The translations under genes were made by a program, and so were the position numbers. Below, piece by piece: positions 35,958 to 44,945 of a stretch of 64,000 nt of DNA. The notes beneath the pieces are model-generated. The model searched no databases. It had not been told where the DNA came from and saw nothing but the letters and a program-made list of their open reading frames with translations. Source of the stretch: Acidobacteriota bacterium (lineage in GTDB: Bacteria; Acidobacteriota; Terriglobia; Acidiferrales; UBA7541); NCBI GenBank assembly GCA_003224085.1, contig QHYK01000057.1, positions 124,001 through 188,000 on the forward strand. The letters run 5' to 3'. The first letter of the stretch is position 1. Every line of letters begins with the position of its first letter.

Positions 35958-36710
35958 ATGACCCAGACCACCTTCGATGCCCATCCCCGCAGCAGCCTGA
36001 TTGTCGCGCTCGACTTCGACTCCTTATCCTCCGCGGTGAAGTTTGCCTCGCAGATTGCCGATCTTGTGGGCATGTTCAAGATCGGCAATCAGCTGTTTAC
36101 GGCTGCCGGTCCTTCCGCTGTGAAGGAAATCGCCGCGCTCGGCACCGGCGTCTTTCTCGACCTGAAATACCATGACATTCCGAACACTGTCGCCGGAGCG
36201 GTGCTCTCCGCGGCAGGGATGCCGGGTGTTCAGCTCTTAAACGTTCATGCGCTCGGCGGCAAAGCCATGATGGTGGCCGCTGCGCAGGCTATCAGCGCCG
36301 GAGTGCCCATGGGCGCCGACCGGCCGCGCTTGCTGGCCGTCACGATTCTCACAAGCATGGACCACAAAACCATGAAAGAAGTTGGCGTGGGCGGCACGCC
36401 GAAATCGCGGGTCGTCAAGCTCGCGCTGCTGGCGAAGGAATCCGGGGTCGATGGTGTGGTCGCCTCCGTTCAGGAAGCAAAGGCCATTCGCAAAGCGTGC
36501 GGCGATGGCTTTTTGATCGTTGCTCCGGGCGTGCGCCCGAAAGATTCCGAAGTGCAGCCTGCAGCCGACGATCAATCACGAAAGGCGTCGCCCAGGGAAG
36601 CCCTTCGTTCCGGCGCCGACTTCGTTGTCGTTGGTCGCCCGATTCTCGCCGCGGCCGACCCGCGCGCCGCCGCGCAATCCATCGTCGACGAAATCGCCGC
36701 CGCAAAATAG
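35958..36710 (+). CDS. pyrF: Orotidine 5'-phosphate decarboxylase
   Basis: 250 residues of the TIM-barrel enzyme that makes UMP. IVALDF (15-20), KIGNQLF (41-47), the catalytic DLKYHD (D68, K70, D73) and the C-terminal VAPGVRPKDSE ... GADFVVVGRPI phosphate loop are intact. The insert around QPAADDQSRKAS matches the mobile loop of the family. ATG at 35958 is 24 bp after the rlpA-like stop and follows an AAGGAGG ribosome site (35939-35945), so the two are probably one transcript. Confidence 0.96.
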   Translation: MTQTTFDAHPRSSLIVALDFDSLSSAVKFASQIADLVGMFKIGNQLFTAAGPSAVKEIAALGTGVFLDLKYHDIPNTVAGAVLSAAGMPGVQLLNVHALGGKAMMVAAAQAISAGVPMGADRPRLLAVTILTSMDHKTMKEVGVGGTPKSRVVKLALLAKESGVDGVVASVQEAKAIRKACGDGFLIVAPGVRPKDSEVQPAADDQSRKASPREALRSGADFVVVGRPILAAADPRAAAQSIVDEIAAAK

Positions 36711-36779
36711 CCTCGCGCGTTTGACCCCCGAATCTTTCCTCCAGTAGCATCCAGAGTGGCGGAAGTTTGCCTAGCAACA

Positions 36780-38720
36780 ATGTCTAGCGCGACGCAATCT
36801 ACGGTGACTCAAATCGCGGCCACCAAGAGTGTGATTGTCGGCACCGCCGGACACATCGACCACGGGAAATCCGCATTGGTCGAAGCGCTGACCGGCACGC
36901 ATCCCGACCGCCTCGAAGAAGAGAAGCGCCGCGGTATCACCATTGACTTGGGGTTTGCCTTCCTCGAAGAGCATGGCGTGCGCTTCGGCTTTGTGGACGT
37001 GCCGGGACACGAGCGCTTTGTGAGTAACATGCTGGCTGGCGCCGCGGGAATTGACGTTTTGCTGCTCGTGATCGCCGCCGACGAATCCATCCAGCCGCAG
37101 ACGCGCGAGCACTTCGACATTTGCCGGCTGCTGGGAGTTCAGCGCGGCGTGGTCGCGCTGACAAAAAGCGACCTGATGGATGCCGATACGCTCGAACTTG
37201 TCCGGCTGGAAGCGGAGGAGTATTTGCGCGGGTCGTTTCTTCAGAACGCGCCGCTCGTTCCCGTCAGCGCCAAAACACGCGCCGGATTGGAGGATTTAAA
37301 GAAAGCTTTGAACGATGCCGCCGCAAGCGTCGCGGCCAGGGATGCGTCGCACTATTTTCGCCTGCCCATTGACCGCGCGTTCGCCATGAAAGGATTCGGA
37401 GCCGTGGTGACGGGCACGCTGATTTCCGGAAGCGTCGGCGCCGGCGATGAAGTGGAATTGTTTCCCGGCGGCGAACGCTTGCGCGTCCGCGGCGTGCAAT
37501 CAGGCGGGAAAGCTGCGGATCGCGCCATGCCGGGACAGCGCACGGCGGTGAATTTGGCGGGCATTGAACACACGGCGCTGAAGCGCGGCATGGTGCTGGC
37601 AAGTCCGGGAAAATTCCGGAAGACGCGTCGAGTGGATGTGCGACTGGAGTTGTTAGCTTCGGGGAGAAAAATGAAGCACGGAGCGCGCGTTCATTTTCAC
37701 GCGGGGACCGAGGAAACCATCGCTGAGGTTTTTTTTCACCGGGAAAGGGAAGGGCAGCCCGGCGGCAGCGCCTTCGCGAATCTGAAGTTGCAGGACGAAA
37801 TCCTCGTGTTGCGCGGGGACCGTTTCATCCTGCGGCAATTTTCCCCGGTGGTCACGATCGGAGGCGGAGCAGTCCTCGATCCGCTCGCGCGGCGGCCGAC
37901 ACTGCGCGACGCGGGACGAGTGGCCTATCTCGAAACCCTGGAGCGCGGAAGTCGCGAAGAGATTCTCGCGGCCATGACGGAGCGCGCGGTCCTCGGCCTC
38001 GGATACGAAGAGATTGTCGCCCGCACCGCGTGGCTGGACAACGAAATCCGCGACACCGCGAAGAGGCTTTCCGAAGCAGGCCGGGTAAACACTGTCTCCC
38101 GTGAACCGCTGGTGCTGGTCTCCGAAAAGGTGTTCGCGGAGGTTCGAAAAAAGATTCTGGAGAAGGTGGAGAAGTTTCAAAAAGAAAACCCGCTGCTTCC
38201 GGGAATAATGCGCGAGGACTTGCGGTCTAGCGTAGGCAGGCGCGTTAGAGCGGAGACGTTCCGAGCCGCGCTCGGAGAACTGGCCGCGCAAAAGCAACTA
38301 GAGCTAGCCGGCGAACTGGTGAAAAGAGCCGGCTCGGAAGTAACGCTGCAGCCGGAGGAAGCGAAGGCAAAGGACCAAATCGAGGCGGCTTTCGCGGCGG
38401 CCGGCCTGGAAGCTCCCTCGGTGAAGGAAGTCTTGGCCAGGCTCGCCATCGAAACCAAGCGCGCCGAGCGGCTCTTGCAAATTCTGCTGCGCGGGAAAAA
38501 TCTCGTGCGCGTGTCACCGGAGCTGATTTTTCACCGCCAGGCGCTGGCGCAGCTGAAACAGCGTTTGGCCAGCTACAAGAAATCCAAAGGAGAGCGCATC
38601 TCGGTGCCGGCATTCAAGGACTTGGCCGGCGTCACTCGGAAATATGCCATCCCCTTGCTCGAATACCTCGACCGCGAGCGGGTGACTCGGCGCGCGGGTG
38701 ACGAGCGTGTTATCCTATAG
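36780..38720 (+). CDS. selB: Selenocysteine-specific elongation factor
   Basis: 646 residues: an EF-Tu-like GTPase (GHIDHGKS at 24-31, DVPGHE at 73-78, TKSD at 128-131), two beta-barrel domains (about 180-340) and a long C-terminal part with winged-helix repeats (about 375-646) that in SelB binds the SECIS hairpin in mRNA. It delivers Sec-tRNA to in-frame UGA codons. No selA, selD, tRNA-Sec or recognisable selenoprotein gene is seen in this window. The start is uncertain: ATG at 36780 or GTG at 36756, neither with a good ribosome site. Confidence 0.95.
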   Translation: MSSATQSTVTQIAATKSVIVGTAGHIDHGKSALVEALTGTHPDRLEEEKRRGITIDLGFAFLEEHGVRFGFVDVPGHERFVSNMLAGAAGIDVLLLVIAADESIQPQTREHFDICRLLGVQRGVVALTKSDLMDADTLELVRLEAEEYLRGSFLQNAPLVPVSAKTRAGLEDLKKALNDAAASVAARDASHYFRLPIDRAFAMKGFGAVVTGTLISGSVGAGDEVELFPGGERLRVRGVQSGGKAADRAMPGQRTAVNLAGIEHTALKRGMVLASPGKFRKTRRVDVRLELLASGRKMKHGARVHFHAGTEETIAEVFFHREREGQPGGSAFANLKLQDEILVLRGDRFILRQFSPVVTIGGGAVLDPLARRPTLRDAGRVAYLETLERGSREEILAAMTERAVLGLGYEEIVARTAWLDNEIRDTAKRLSEAGRVNTVSREPLVLVSEKVFAEVRKKILEKVEKFQKENPLLPGIMREDLRSSVGRRVRAETFRAALGELAAQKQLELAGELVKRAGSEVTLQPEEAKAKDQIEAAFAAAGLEAPSVKEVLARLAIETKRAERLLQILLRGKNLVRVSPELIFHRQALAQLKQRLASYKKSKGERISVPAFKDLAGVTRKYAIPLLEYLDRERVTRRAGDERVIL

Positions 38721-38811
38721 GTGCTACCCACAGGACAGTCTTGCCGCACACGAAAGACTGCGCTAGGGTTGATATTGGCGCGCTGCCATGGGGAGCGCTT
38801 GGAGGCAGTTC

Positions 38812-39027
38812 ATGGGTGAGTTCAGCGTTTTTCATTGGATGGTTGTACTTGCGATTATTTTGATTTTCTTTGGCGGAAAGCGCATTCCGGAAATCATGAA
38901 AGGCTTCGGCGAAGGCATCCGCAGCTTCAAAGAAGGCATGTCCGGCACTTCGCACACGCCGCAGACGCCTCCGGCACAAGCTCCACCCTCCGTTCCGGCA
39001 CAACCGGCTTCGGAAGAGAAGAAGTAA
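38812..39027 (+). CDS. tatA: Twin-arginine translocase subunit TatA/E
   Basis: 71 residues: an N-terminal membrane helix FSVFHWMVVLAIILIFFGGK with the FGG-K hinge, the amphipathic helix RIPEIMKGFGEGIRSFKEGM and a Pro/Gln-rich tail. TatA forms the pore ring of the Tat system, which exports the molybdenum hydroxylase encoded at 8.7 kb. The ATG at 38812 is chosen because GGAGG (38801-38805) lies seven bases upstream; an in-frame ATG at 38788 would put that site inside the gene. tatB and tatC are not in the window. Confidence 0.92.
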   Translation: MGEFSVFHWMVVLAIILIFFGGKRIPEIMKGFGEGIRSFKEGMSGTSHTPQTPPAQAPPSVPAQPASEEKK

Positions 39028-39064
39028 GGGCCACTACGGCAGAGATTTCATCACGATTTGCACA

Positions 39065-39092
39065 GGGCGGCCCGTGTGGCCGCCCTTTTCTT
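39065..39092 (+). terminator. Rho-independent terminator after tatA
   Basis: GGGCGGCC (39065-39072) and GGCCGCCC (39078-39085) form an 8-bp perfect stem with a five-base loop, followed by TTTTCTT. Confidence 0.85.
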
Positions 39093-39477
39093 CCATCGCC
39101 AGTAAGGCGTCAGTTCTGCGCTACAAACACCGGCAAAAGGGTACATTCTCGGATCTGGCATCCCCCCTGCTCGCTCGCCCTGCTCTTTCTCTATCCATCG
39201 CCCAAGAACCAAGAGGTTTCAAGTAGGCCACTGTCAGACAATTACCGTGTTGACAGAGACTTGGAAGCGGGCATAGACTTCACAGTACCTCCCAGCCTCC
39301 CTTAACTTGCAGGGGATCGAGTCATCCCCGGGGATAGTTCTACGTCCCAGTTAAGGTTCTCTATTATACTTAATTCGGAGTGTCAGTCTGTTGGGGGCTG
39401 TGCACTCCAGCTGAAGAAGCCGGACTCAAAAAAAAACCAATCGCAGGGCGAAATTTTCGTACGACACGGAGGTCCCA
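39093..39477 (+). promoter_or_regulatory. Intergenic region with promoter-like boxes and hairpins
   Basis: No gene found in 385 bp. TTGACA (39250-39255) with TAGACT 18 bases later (39274-39279) is a plausible promoter. Downstream, GGGGAT/ATCCCC (39312-39317 with 39324-39329) and GGAGTG/CACTCC (39377-39411) can form hairpins in the leader, and a TATACT occurs at 39365. A G-rich ribosome site (GGAGG) precedes the GTG at 39478. I compared it by eye with c-di-GMP riboswitches and saw no match. Confidence 0.4.
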
Positions 39478-40032
39478 GTGTCCAGGAAAGATTGGGTCAC
39501 CATTTTAGGGTCGGCGGGAGCGGGGCTGTTTGTTCTTGTTATTTGGACCCTTGTCGCACCTGCATTCAAGCATCCGTCGAAAGAATCTCGCAAGGAGTGG
39601 AACCAGGAGGCGATCAAAGCCGCCTACGTGGCCATTCAGCTCCGCGAAGTGGATAAGACGCACTCTTCGCTGATTCTTTCTTACGATTTGAGTAATTTCA
39701 CGGACCTCGATTACCGCCTGGCCGAGAGTTCGGGCGCGGTGATTATGAGCAAGTTGAGGTCGGATGGAAGCTTCAGCCAGGAAGAGCCAGTCCGCCTGAG
39801 CTACCCCGTCTTCCTGCCGGCCCGGCAGCACGCTCGCATGGCCATAGAAATCTCGCAGCCGTTTGCCTGGCCTCGGGAGGATTCCCATTATGAGGAGAGA
39901 CTCAAGGAATTCGTGAAGCAGCGGCTCGGGGGAGTCCGCGGATTTGTCCTGTTTGATGAAGCCAGCCACAGCCAGGTCGAACTTCCGGCTGTCTGGCCGC
40001 AGCTACGGGATGGGATGCCAGTGGGGGGTTGA
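39478..40032 (+). CDS. Membrane-anchored protein of unknown function
   Basis: 184 residues with one N-terminal membrane helix (about 7-28) and a periplasmic domain rich in beta strands, with segments such as SSLILSYDLSNFTDLDYRL and VRLSYPVFLPARQHARMAIEIS that resemble immunoglobulin-like DUF-type folds. Not recognised as a named family. GTG at 39478 is supported by GGAGG seven bases upstream. It is 22 bp before the PilZ-TonB gene in the same direction, so it is probably a functional partner of it. Confidence 0.65.
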   Translation: MSRKDWVTILGSAGAGLFVLVIWTLVAPAFKHPSKESRKEWNQEAIKAAYVAIQLREVDKTHSSLILSYDLSNFTDLDYRLAESSGAVIMSKLRSDGSFSQEEPVRLSYPVFLPARQHARMAIEISQPFAWPREDSHYEERLKEFVKQRLGGVRGFVLFDEASHSQVELPAVWPQLRDGMPVGG

Positions 40033-40054
40033 ATCGCCAACCAGTTTCAGAGTC

Positions 40055-41923
40055 ATGAACGAAGACGAGTTCCAGAAGCCTGCCCGGCCCTGGAAAAAAC
40101 GATCGATAAATGGGGATGCACCTATGTACACTTCAGCGACAGCTCACAAGCATGATTGGAGAACCGGCGAACGGCGCTCGTGCCACCGAGAGCCACTGCA
40201 ATGGGCCGTCCTGGTGTTCTTCGGGGATAACTGGGGCAAGCTCATTGACTTGAGCGAAAGAGGAATGTCCTTTCAATTCGCTCACGCCCCCGCTCTGAAT
40301 GAACCTATCACTTTTACCTTTGAAGCCATGGGCTGCGGACCACTGTCACGCGATCGAAGAGACTTCGGCGATGCGGTTCAGGCGACTGGCCAGGTCGTGT
40401 GGGCACAGGAGTTTGAGAGAACAGCGGGCGTGCAATTTTTGGAGCTCTCTCCGAGAAGCCGAGACCAGATTCGGCATTGGATGTCATCGGCACCAGGGCA
40501 AGAGGCGGCCCCGGCAGGCAACCAGCCGCAGGAGGAATTGACCGAAGAATGGAGCCGGGAATGGAATAACCACACAAGTCGGGAGGGACAAGAGGCGACT
40601 CCGGCACCTTTTCAGGTAGAAGAACCCGTGGCGCCCTTCGCCGAGGCGCCCGACGAACCTCTCAGCGAGATCTCGGAAGGCGAACTCGAAAACCTGGATT
40701 CCCAAGCCAGAGCCAACTGGGAGCCCGGGCCAACCTTTGAACCGCCAAGCCTTGATCCGGACACCTCCGATGCACAGTCCCCTCAAGAGCCCGAATATGG
40801 ATTTGAGCCGAGACCGCTTGACCAGCAAGCTGACGACATGGAACGGCCGGGGAGAGCAAGGTCTGCTTTTGCCCGGCTTGGAGCATCGGCTCCCGAGACC
40901 GAAGGTCTATGGGAGCCCAATCCGGAATCTGCGGCACAGGATAACTTGGCTGATGATCGGCGAGGCCTCTGGGAACCCAAGCCAGCGCCTGAGGTCCAAG
41001 AGGCGGGATCTTTCGGCTTTGATTTGCCTCCCGGCTTCTTGGAGCACGAGGAGCGGCAACGACGCGGACAGACCTTGGTTCTGAGACAGCGGAGAACCCG
41101 GGTGGGGTCTCTGGCGGTGCTGAGTTTTCTAACTTCGGTCGGTGCGGTCGCCGGGATTATTGCGTTTATATCCAAGTTCAGTGAACGGCCCGAAGTTGCC
41201 GCGAGCACCTCCCATCCCTCAGCAGGCCAAGCGGAGGGGGGACTGACAGAGAGCACCACGCCATTCCTTGTCGAAGTGCTGGACGCGAATCATCGGCGGT
41301 CGGTCCTGTGGTTCTCAAGCGAAGTCCCCAAGAATACGGCCGCTCACACCGCCGAAAGCTCTGCGATTCCTGCGACGCTTGCGAGCGACAAGCAAGCATC
41401 GCAAGAGGAAAGCGAACCCCCGGTGACAAAGCAAAGCGGGCCATCGCATGATTTCAGTCTCGGCGCGCCTCACGCCAGCGATCCCGCGACGAACGCGACG
41501 AAGGATTCCACACAGAGTTCAACCGCGCTCGTGGAGCCGGCGCTTTCCGGAGACCTGCCGGTTCCAGCGGACGTGCCCCTACAAACGGCTCTGTCGAGCC
41601 CAGGCATCCCCGCTCCGGTCGAACAGGCACTGCAGCCGGGCGGAGCTGTTCAGCCAGCGCGCCTGATTCGTGCCGCTGCCCCGGTCTATCCGCGGTTAGC
41701 CAAATCCCTCCGCGTCTCCGGGGACGTCACCCTGGATGCGCTGATCGATGAATCTGGCAATGTACGGGATGTCAAAGTGCTCGACGGCGACGTGCTTTTG
41801 CGAGAGGCTGCGAAGCAGGCACTGCGCCAGTGGAAATATGAGCCCGCGAGGCTGGACGGGCGGCCGACCGCCATGCACCTCACCGTCACCCTCAAGTTTC
41901 ATAACGACCAAGGCGGCCATTAG
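40055..41923 (+). CDS. PilZ-TM-TonB C-terminal domain fusion
   Basis: 622 residues (from ATG 40055; an ATG at 40124 is also possible). The N-terminal PilZ domain (about 33-140) shows the c-di-GMP motifs R41-SCH-R45 and D65-L-S-E-R-G70. A long acidic, proline-rich, low-complexity linker with repeated GLWEPxP units follows (about 150-335), then one membrane helix (about 350-372), a second disordered periplasmic linker and a TonB C-terminal domain (about 530-620, AAPVYPRLAKSLRVSGDVTLDALIDESGNV). The order places the nucleotide sensor in the cytoplasm and the TonB domain in the periplasm. The fusion suggests c-di-GMP control of a TonB-driven or TonB-like envelope process; this is inference. Confidence 0.85.
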   Translation: MNEDEFQKPARPWKKRSINGDAPMYTSATAHKHDWRTGERRSCHREPLQWAVLVFFGDNWGKLIDLSERGMSFQFAHAPALNEPITFTFEAMGCGPLSRDRRDFGDAVQATGQVVWAQEFERTAGVQFLELSPRSRDQIRHWMSSAPGQEAAPAGNQPQEELTEEWSREWNNHTSREGQEATPAPFQVEEPVAPFAEAPDEPLSEISEGELENLDSQARANWEPGPTFEPPSLDPDTSDAQSPQEPEYGFEPRPLDQQADDMERPGRARSAFARLGASAPETEGLWEPNPESAAQDNLADDRRGLWEPKPAPEVQEAGSFGFDLPPGFLEHEERQRRGQTLVLRQRRTRVGSLAVLSFLTSVGAVAGIIAFISKFSERPEVAASTSHPSAGQAEGGLTESTTPFLVEVLDANHRRSVLWFSSEVPKNTAAHTAESSAIPATLASDKQASQEESEPPVTKQSGPSHDFSLGAPHASDPATNATKDSTQSSTALVEPALSGDLPVPADVPLQTALSSPGIPAPVEQALQPGGAVQPARLIRAAAPVYPRLAKSLRVSGDVTLDALIDESGNVRDVKVLDGDVLLREAAKQALRQWKYEPARLDGRPTAMHLTVTLKFHNDQGGH

Positions 41924-42276
41924 TCTTTCAACCTGGCTGGGTCGTGCTTTCTTCTGGTTTGCCGAGCAGCGAGGCCTCCCCTGGATTTCCGCGTGGCAGC
42001 ACACCGGGTGCCCCCCGGGGATTGGCAAGGCCGCGATTTACCCACTGGTAGGCCGGGCTGGATGCGCACGGCTTCGCAGTCCACAACCTTGCCAACTCAT
42101 CCGCTTTGCCCGTTACGGTTGCTTCGACATCCTGCCGATGAAGCAACTCGGTTGCGGCTCTGTCAGCGGCTGCTTTGTCCTGACGCAAAGGGAAGCGCGT
42201 AACTCCAGGGCCGGTTCTGTCGTAGACAGAGTGAAGGGGGATTCCTCCGGGCGGGGTCAACGCCTACTCCCTCGTC
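41924..42276. other. 353-bp gap without a recognisable gene
   Basis: The plus-strand frame crossing it (41748-42314) lies mostly in the end of the PilZ-TonB gene and has no family features. No terminator or clear promoter was seen. Composition is like the neighbours. Confidence 0.4.
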
Positions 42277-43548
42277 GTGAATTTGATAGAGTTAGGAAAA
42301 GAAATCACCCCTAGACCTAGATCGATGCTGGCCGTTCGAGACAATCTGGCGCAATGCCTGAGCGCGCTCGATGCCCACAAGCTGCGGTCGTCGCTGACCA
42401 TGCTGGGGCTGACGATGGGCGTGGCAACACTCATCACGGTGATGACCATCGTGCAGGGAGCGAACGCCTATGTGGAAAACAAGATTGCCAACCTGGGCAC
42501 GAACGTGTTCCAGATTGCACGCACGCCGTTTGCGGTGACCGACTTCAACATCATCATCAAGGCGCTGAAGTACAAAAAGATGGAGATGGACGATGTGCGG
42601 GCGATCGAAGAAGCATGCACGGCGTGCGGGGAAGTAGGGGCGACGGCCAGCGCTTCGGTGAAAGCCAGATACGAAGACAAAGAGTCGACGGAGGTTAACT
42701 TCTACGGGCAGACGCCCAGCATGGCCAATATCGATTCGCGAACCGTGGAGCTGGGCCGCTACTTCAGCACCTGGGAAGCGGAGCATCGTACGTATGTCTG
42801 CCTGATCGGGGACACCATCGTGCAGCGGTTGTTTCTCGGCGTGGATCCCATTGGCAAAAGCATTCGCATCGGCAATGACGAGTTCGCGGTCATCGGCGTG
42901 ATGGAGAAGGTCGGCAGCGTGCTTGGGCAAGATCAAGACAACTTCGTGATCGTGCCGCTGCCGGTGTTCCTGGAAATCCTCGGGAGTCACGCGACGAGCC
43001 TGACCATCAACGTGAAGACGAGCGCGACTAATTTCGAGCCGGCACAGGACCAAGCGCAGCTCATTTTGCGGGCCCGGCGGCACTTGAGCGGCAAAATGGA
43101 AAACGACTTTTTTATCGGCACCAAGGACAGTTACATGGCGCTGTGGAAGAGCATCAGCTCGGCGTTTTTTGGGGTGTTTATCCTGGTGAGCACGATTTCG
43201 GTGGTCATCGGCGGCATCGTGATTATGAACGTGATGCTGGTGAGCGTGACGCTGCGGCGGAGGGAAATCGGCGTAAGACGGGCGATGGGCGCGACGCAAG
43301 GGGATATCCTGAAGCAATTCATCACGGAAAGCTTTATGCAGTGCATCGCAGGAGGAGTCATCGGCATTGCGCTGGGATTTCTGGTGGCGCTGGCGCTGCG
43401 GACGTATACGCCATTCCCGGCTTCGGTGCGGACGTCCGTAGCAGTGATGGGGGTAATCATGAGCTCGGCAGTGGGATTGTTTTTCGGGATCTATCCGGCG
43501 CTGCGTGCGGCGCGGCTCGATCCCGTGGTCGCGTTGAGGTCGGACTGA
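42277..43548 (+). CDS. MacB/FtsX-type ABC transporter permease (first of a pair)
   Basis: 423 residues with the four-helix layout of MacB-family permeases: one helix near residues 38-62 (LRSSLTMLGLTMGVATLITVM), a large periplasmic MacB_PCD domain (about 65-275) and three C-terminal helices (about 290-415) including NVMLVSVTLRRREIGVRRAMGA. Such permeases work with an ATPase as mechanotransmission or export devices rather than classical importers. Two cysteines lie in the periplasmic domain (EACTACGE). Start GTG 42277 or ATG 42325; the latter is closer to the family N-terminus. Its stop overlaps the next start (TGATG). Confidence 0.9.
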   Translation: MNLIELGKEITPRPRSMLAVRDNLAQCLSALDAHKLRSSLTMLGLTMGVATLITVMTIVQGANAYVENKIANLGTNVFQIARTPFAVTDFNIIIKALKYKKMEMDDVRAIEEACTACGEVGATASASVKARYEDKESTEVNFYGQTPSMANIDSRTVELGRYFSTWEAEHRTYVCLIGDTIVQRLFLGVDPIGKSIRIGNDEFAVIGVMEKVGSVLGQDQDNFVIVPLPVFLEILGSHATSLTINVKTSATNFEPAQDQAQLILRARRHLSGKMENDFFIGTKDSYMALWKSISSAFFGVFILVSTISVVIGGIVIMNVMLVSVTLRRREIGVRRAMGATQGDILKQFITESFMQCIAGGVIGIALGFLVALALRTYTPFPASVRTSVAVMGVIMSSAVGLFFGIYPALRAARLDPVVALRSD

Positions 43549-44813
43549 TGGCGCTGATGACACTCGAGCAGGCGCGCGAAAACTTCCTGGCGGCGATGGA
43601 AACGCTGCGGTCGTCGAAGGTGCGGTCAGCTTTGACCGTGCTGGGAATCGTGATCGGCGTCTCTTCCGTGATTTCCATGGCCGCGATCATCCAGGGGCTG
43701 AACAAGTTCGTGCAGGACCGCGTTGAGTCGCTGGGTTCGCGGACGTATTTCCTGACGCGCTTTCCCCCAGGGACGGACCCTTCGCGCATGCCGCAGCGGA
43801 TTCGCGTGCGACGCTATTTCGAATACAACTACGCCGAGTACATTCGGCAGGCGGCGCCCGACGTGGAGGACGTCAACACCGTGGGGACGCGCGGGTTTTT
43901 CCTGGGCGACACGAACCTGATCACCTACGGCGACCACAGCGTGGAGAAATTGATTGTGCGCGGAGCGGAGCCGTCTTATACGACAGCCCTGCCGCTATTT
44001 ACGATTGCCCGCGGCAGATTCATCAGCGCGTTCGACCAAGCGCATGCGCGGCCGGTGGTAGTGCTGGGAGCGGCGATAAGCGAATCGCTTTTCCCGAATG
44101 AGGATCCGCTGCGGAAGACGGTGCGAATCAATGGAAGCACGTACGAAGTAATCGGGACCTTCGAGCACGATCAAGGACTATTTCTCGGCCCCGGTGTGGA
44201 TATTTTCGCCATCATCCCGCTGAGCAAATTTCACAAGGAATATCCGGAAGCGAAAGAGCTGATCCTGATTTTCACGATTCCCAAGAACGTGAACGTAGAA
44301 ACGGCACAGGGAGAAGTGATTCAGGCGATGCGGCGGCTGCGGCGGATACAGGCGGAGAAGGAAAATGATTTCGAATTGAGCTCTCCCGACTTTCTGAGCA
44401 ATCTGTGGAACCAGTTGACAGGAGCGCTCGTGATTCTGACGACAGTCATCAGCTCGATCGGGCTGCTGGTGGGCGGCATCGGGGTGATGAATATCATGCT
44501 GATTTCCGTGACCGAGCGCACGCAGGAGATTGGCGTGCGCAAGGCCATTGGTGCGCGGCGGGCGGACGTGCGGCTGCAGTTCTTGCTGGAGGCGGTCGTG
44601 CTCACGCTGGTCGGAGGAACGATCGGAATTCTCATGGGAGCAGGCATTTCGACGCTGGTGCGACTGACGATCCCATCGGTCCCGGCAACGCTTTCCTATT
44701 TGTGGGTGACGATGGGGTTTGTGATTTCGGTGAGCGTGGGATTGTTCTTCGGGTACTATCCAGCGAATCTGGCAGCGAATCTGGATCCCATTGATTGCTT
44801 GAGGTACGAGTAG
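43548..44813 (+). CDS. MacB/FtsX-type ABC transporter permease (second of a pair)
   Basis: 421 residues, a paralogue of the preceding permease with the same layout: helix 1 near 30-52 (VRSALTVLGIVIGVSSVISMAA), a MacB_PCD periplasmic domain and three C-terminal helices with NIMLISVTERTQEIGVRKAIGARRADVRLQF. The ATG at 43548 shares one base with the previous stop, so a heterodimer made in equal amounts is likely. The frame is open upstream only through overlap. No ATP-binding subunit or adaptor protein is adjacent on either side. A hairpin terminator follows. Confidence 0.92.
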   Translation: MALMTLEQARENFLAAMETLRSSKVRSALTVLGIVIGVSSVISMAAIIQGLNKFVQDRVESLGSRTYFLTRFPPGTDPSRMPQRIRVRRYFEYNYAEYIRQAAPDVEDVNTVGTRGFFLGDTNLITYGDHSVEKLIVRGAEPSYTTALPLFTIARGRFISAFDQAHARPVVVLGAAISESLFPNEDPLRKTVRINGSTYEVIGTFEHDQGLFLGPGVDIFAIIPLSKFHKEYPEAKELILIFTIPKNVNVETAQGEVIQAMRRLRRIQAEKENDFELSSPDFLSNLWNQLTGALVILTTVISSIGLLVGGIGVMNIMLISVTERTQEIGVRKAIGARRADVRLQFLLEAVVLTLVGGTIGILMGAGISTLVRLTIPSVPATLSYLWVTMGFVISVSVGLFFGYYPANLAANLDPIDCLRYE

Positions 44814-44851
44814 GCCATGGCTCAGAAGAGAGAGAGCCGCAACGATAGGAC

Positions 44852-44903
44852 GAAAATAGCCAACTAAGTGCTGTGTTTTCAACAGCGACGGCTGGCTATT
44901 TTC
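44852..44903. terminator. Inverted repeat, probable bidirectional terminator
   Basis: GAAAATAGCCA (44852-44862) and TGGCTATTTTC (44893-44903) are perfect 11-bp complements, with a smaller GCTGT/ACAGC stem inside. A/T-rich ends on both sides suit termination in both directions between the convergent permease and maf genes. Confidence 0.65.
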
Positions 44904-44945
44904 CTAGCCGTGAGCAAGCACGTTCTATCGGCCAGTGGGGGCGAA

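Noticed and set aside
39093-39477. A c-di-GMP riboswitch before the PilZ-TonB operon
   Set aside because: Hairpins exist, but the conserved bases of the GEMM class are not there.
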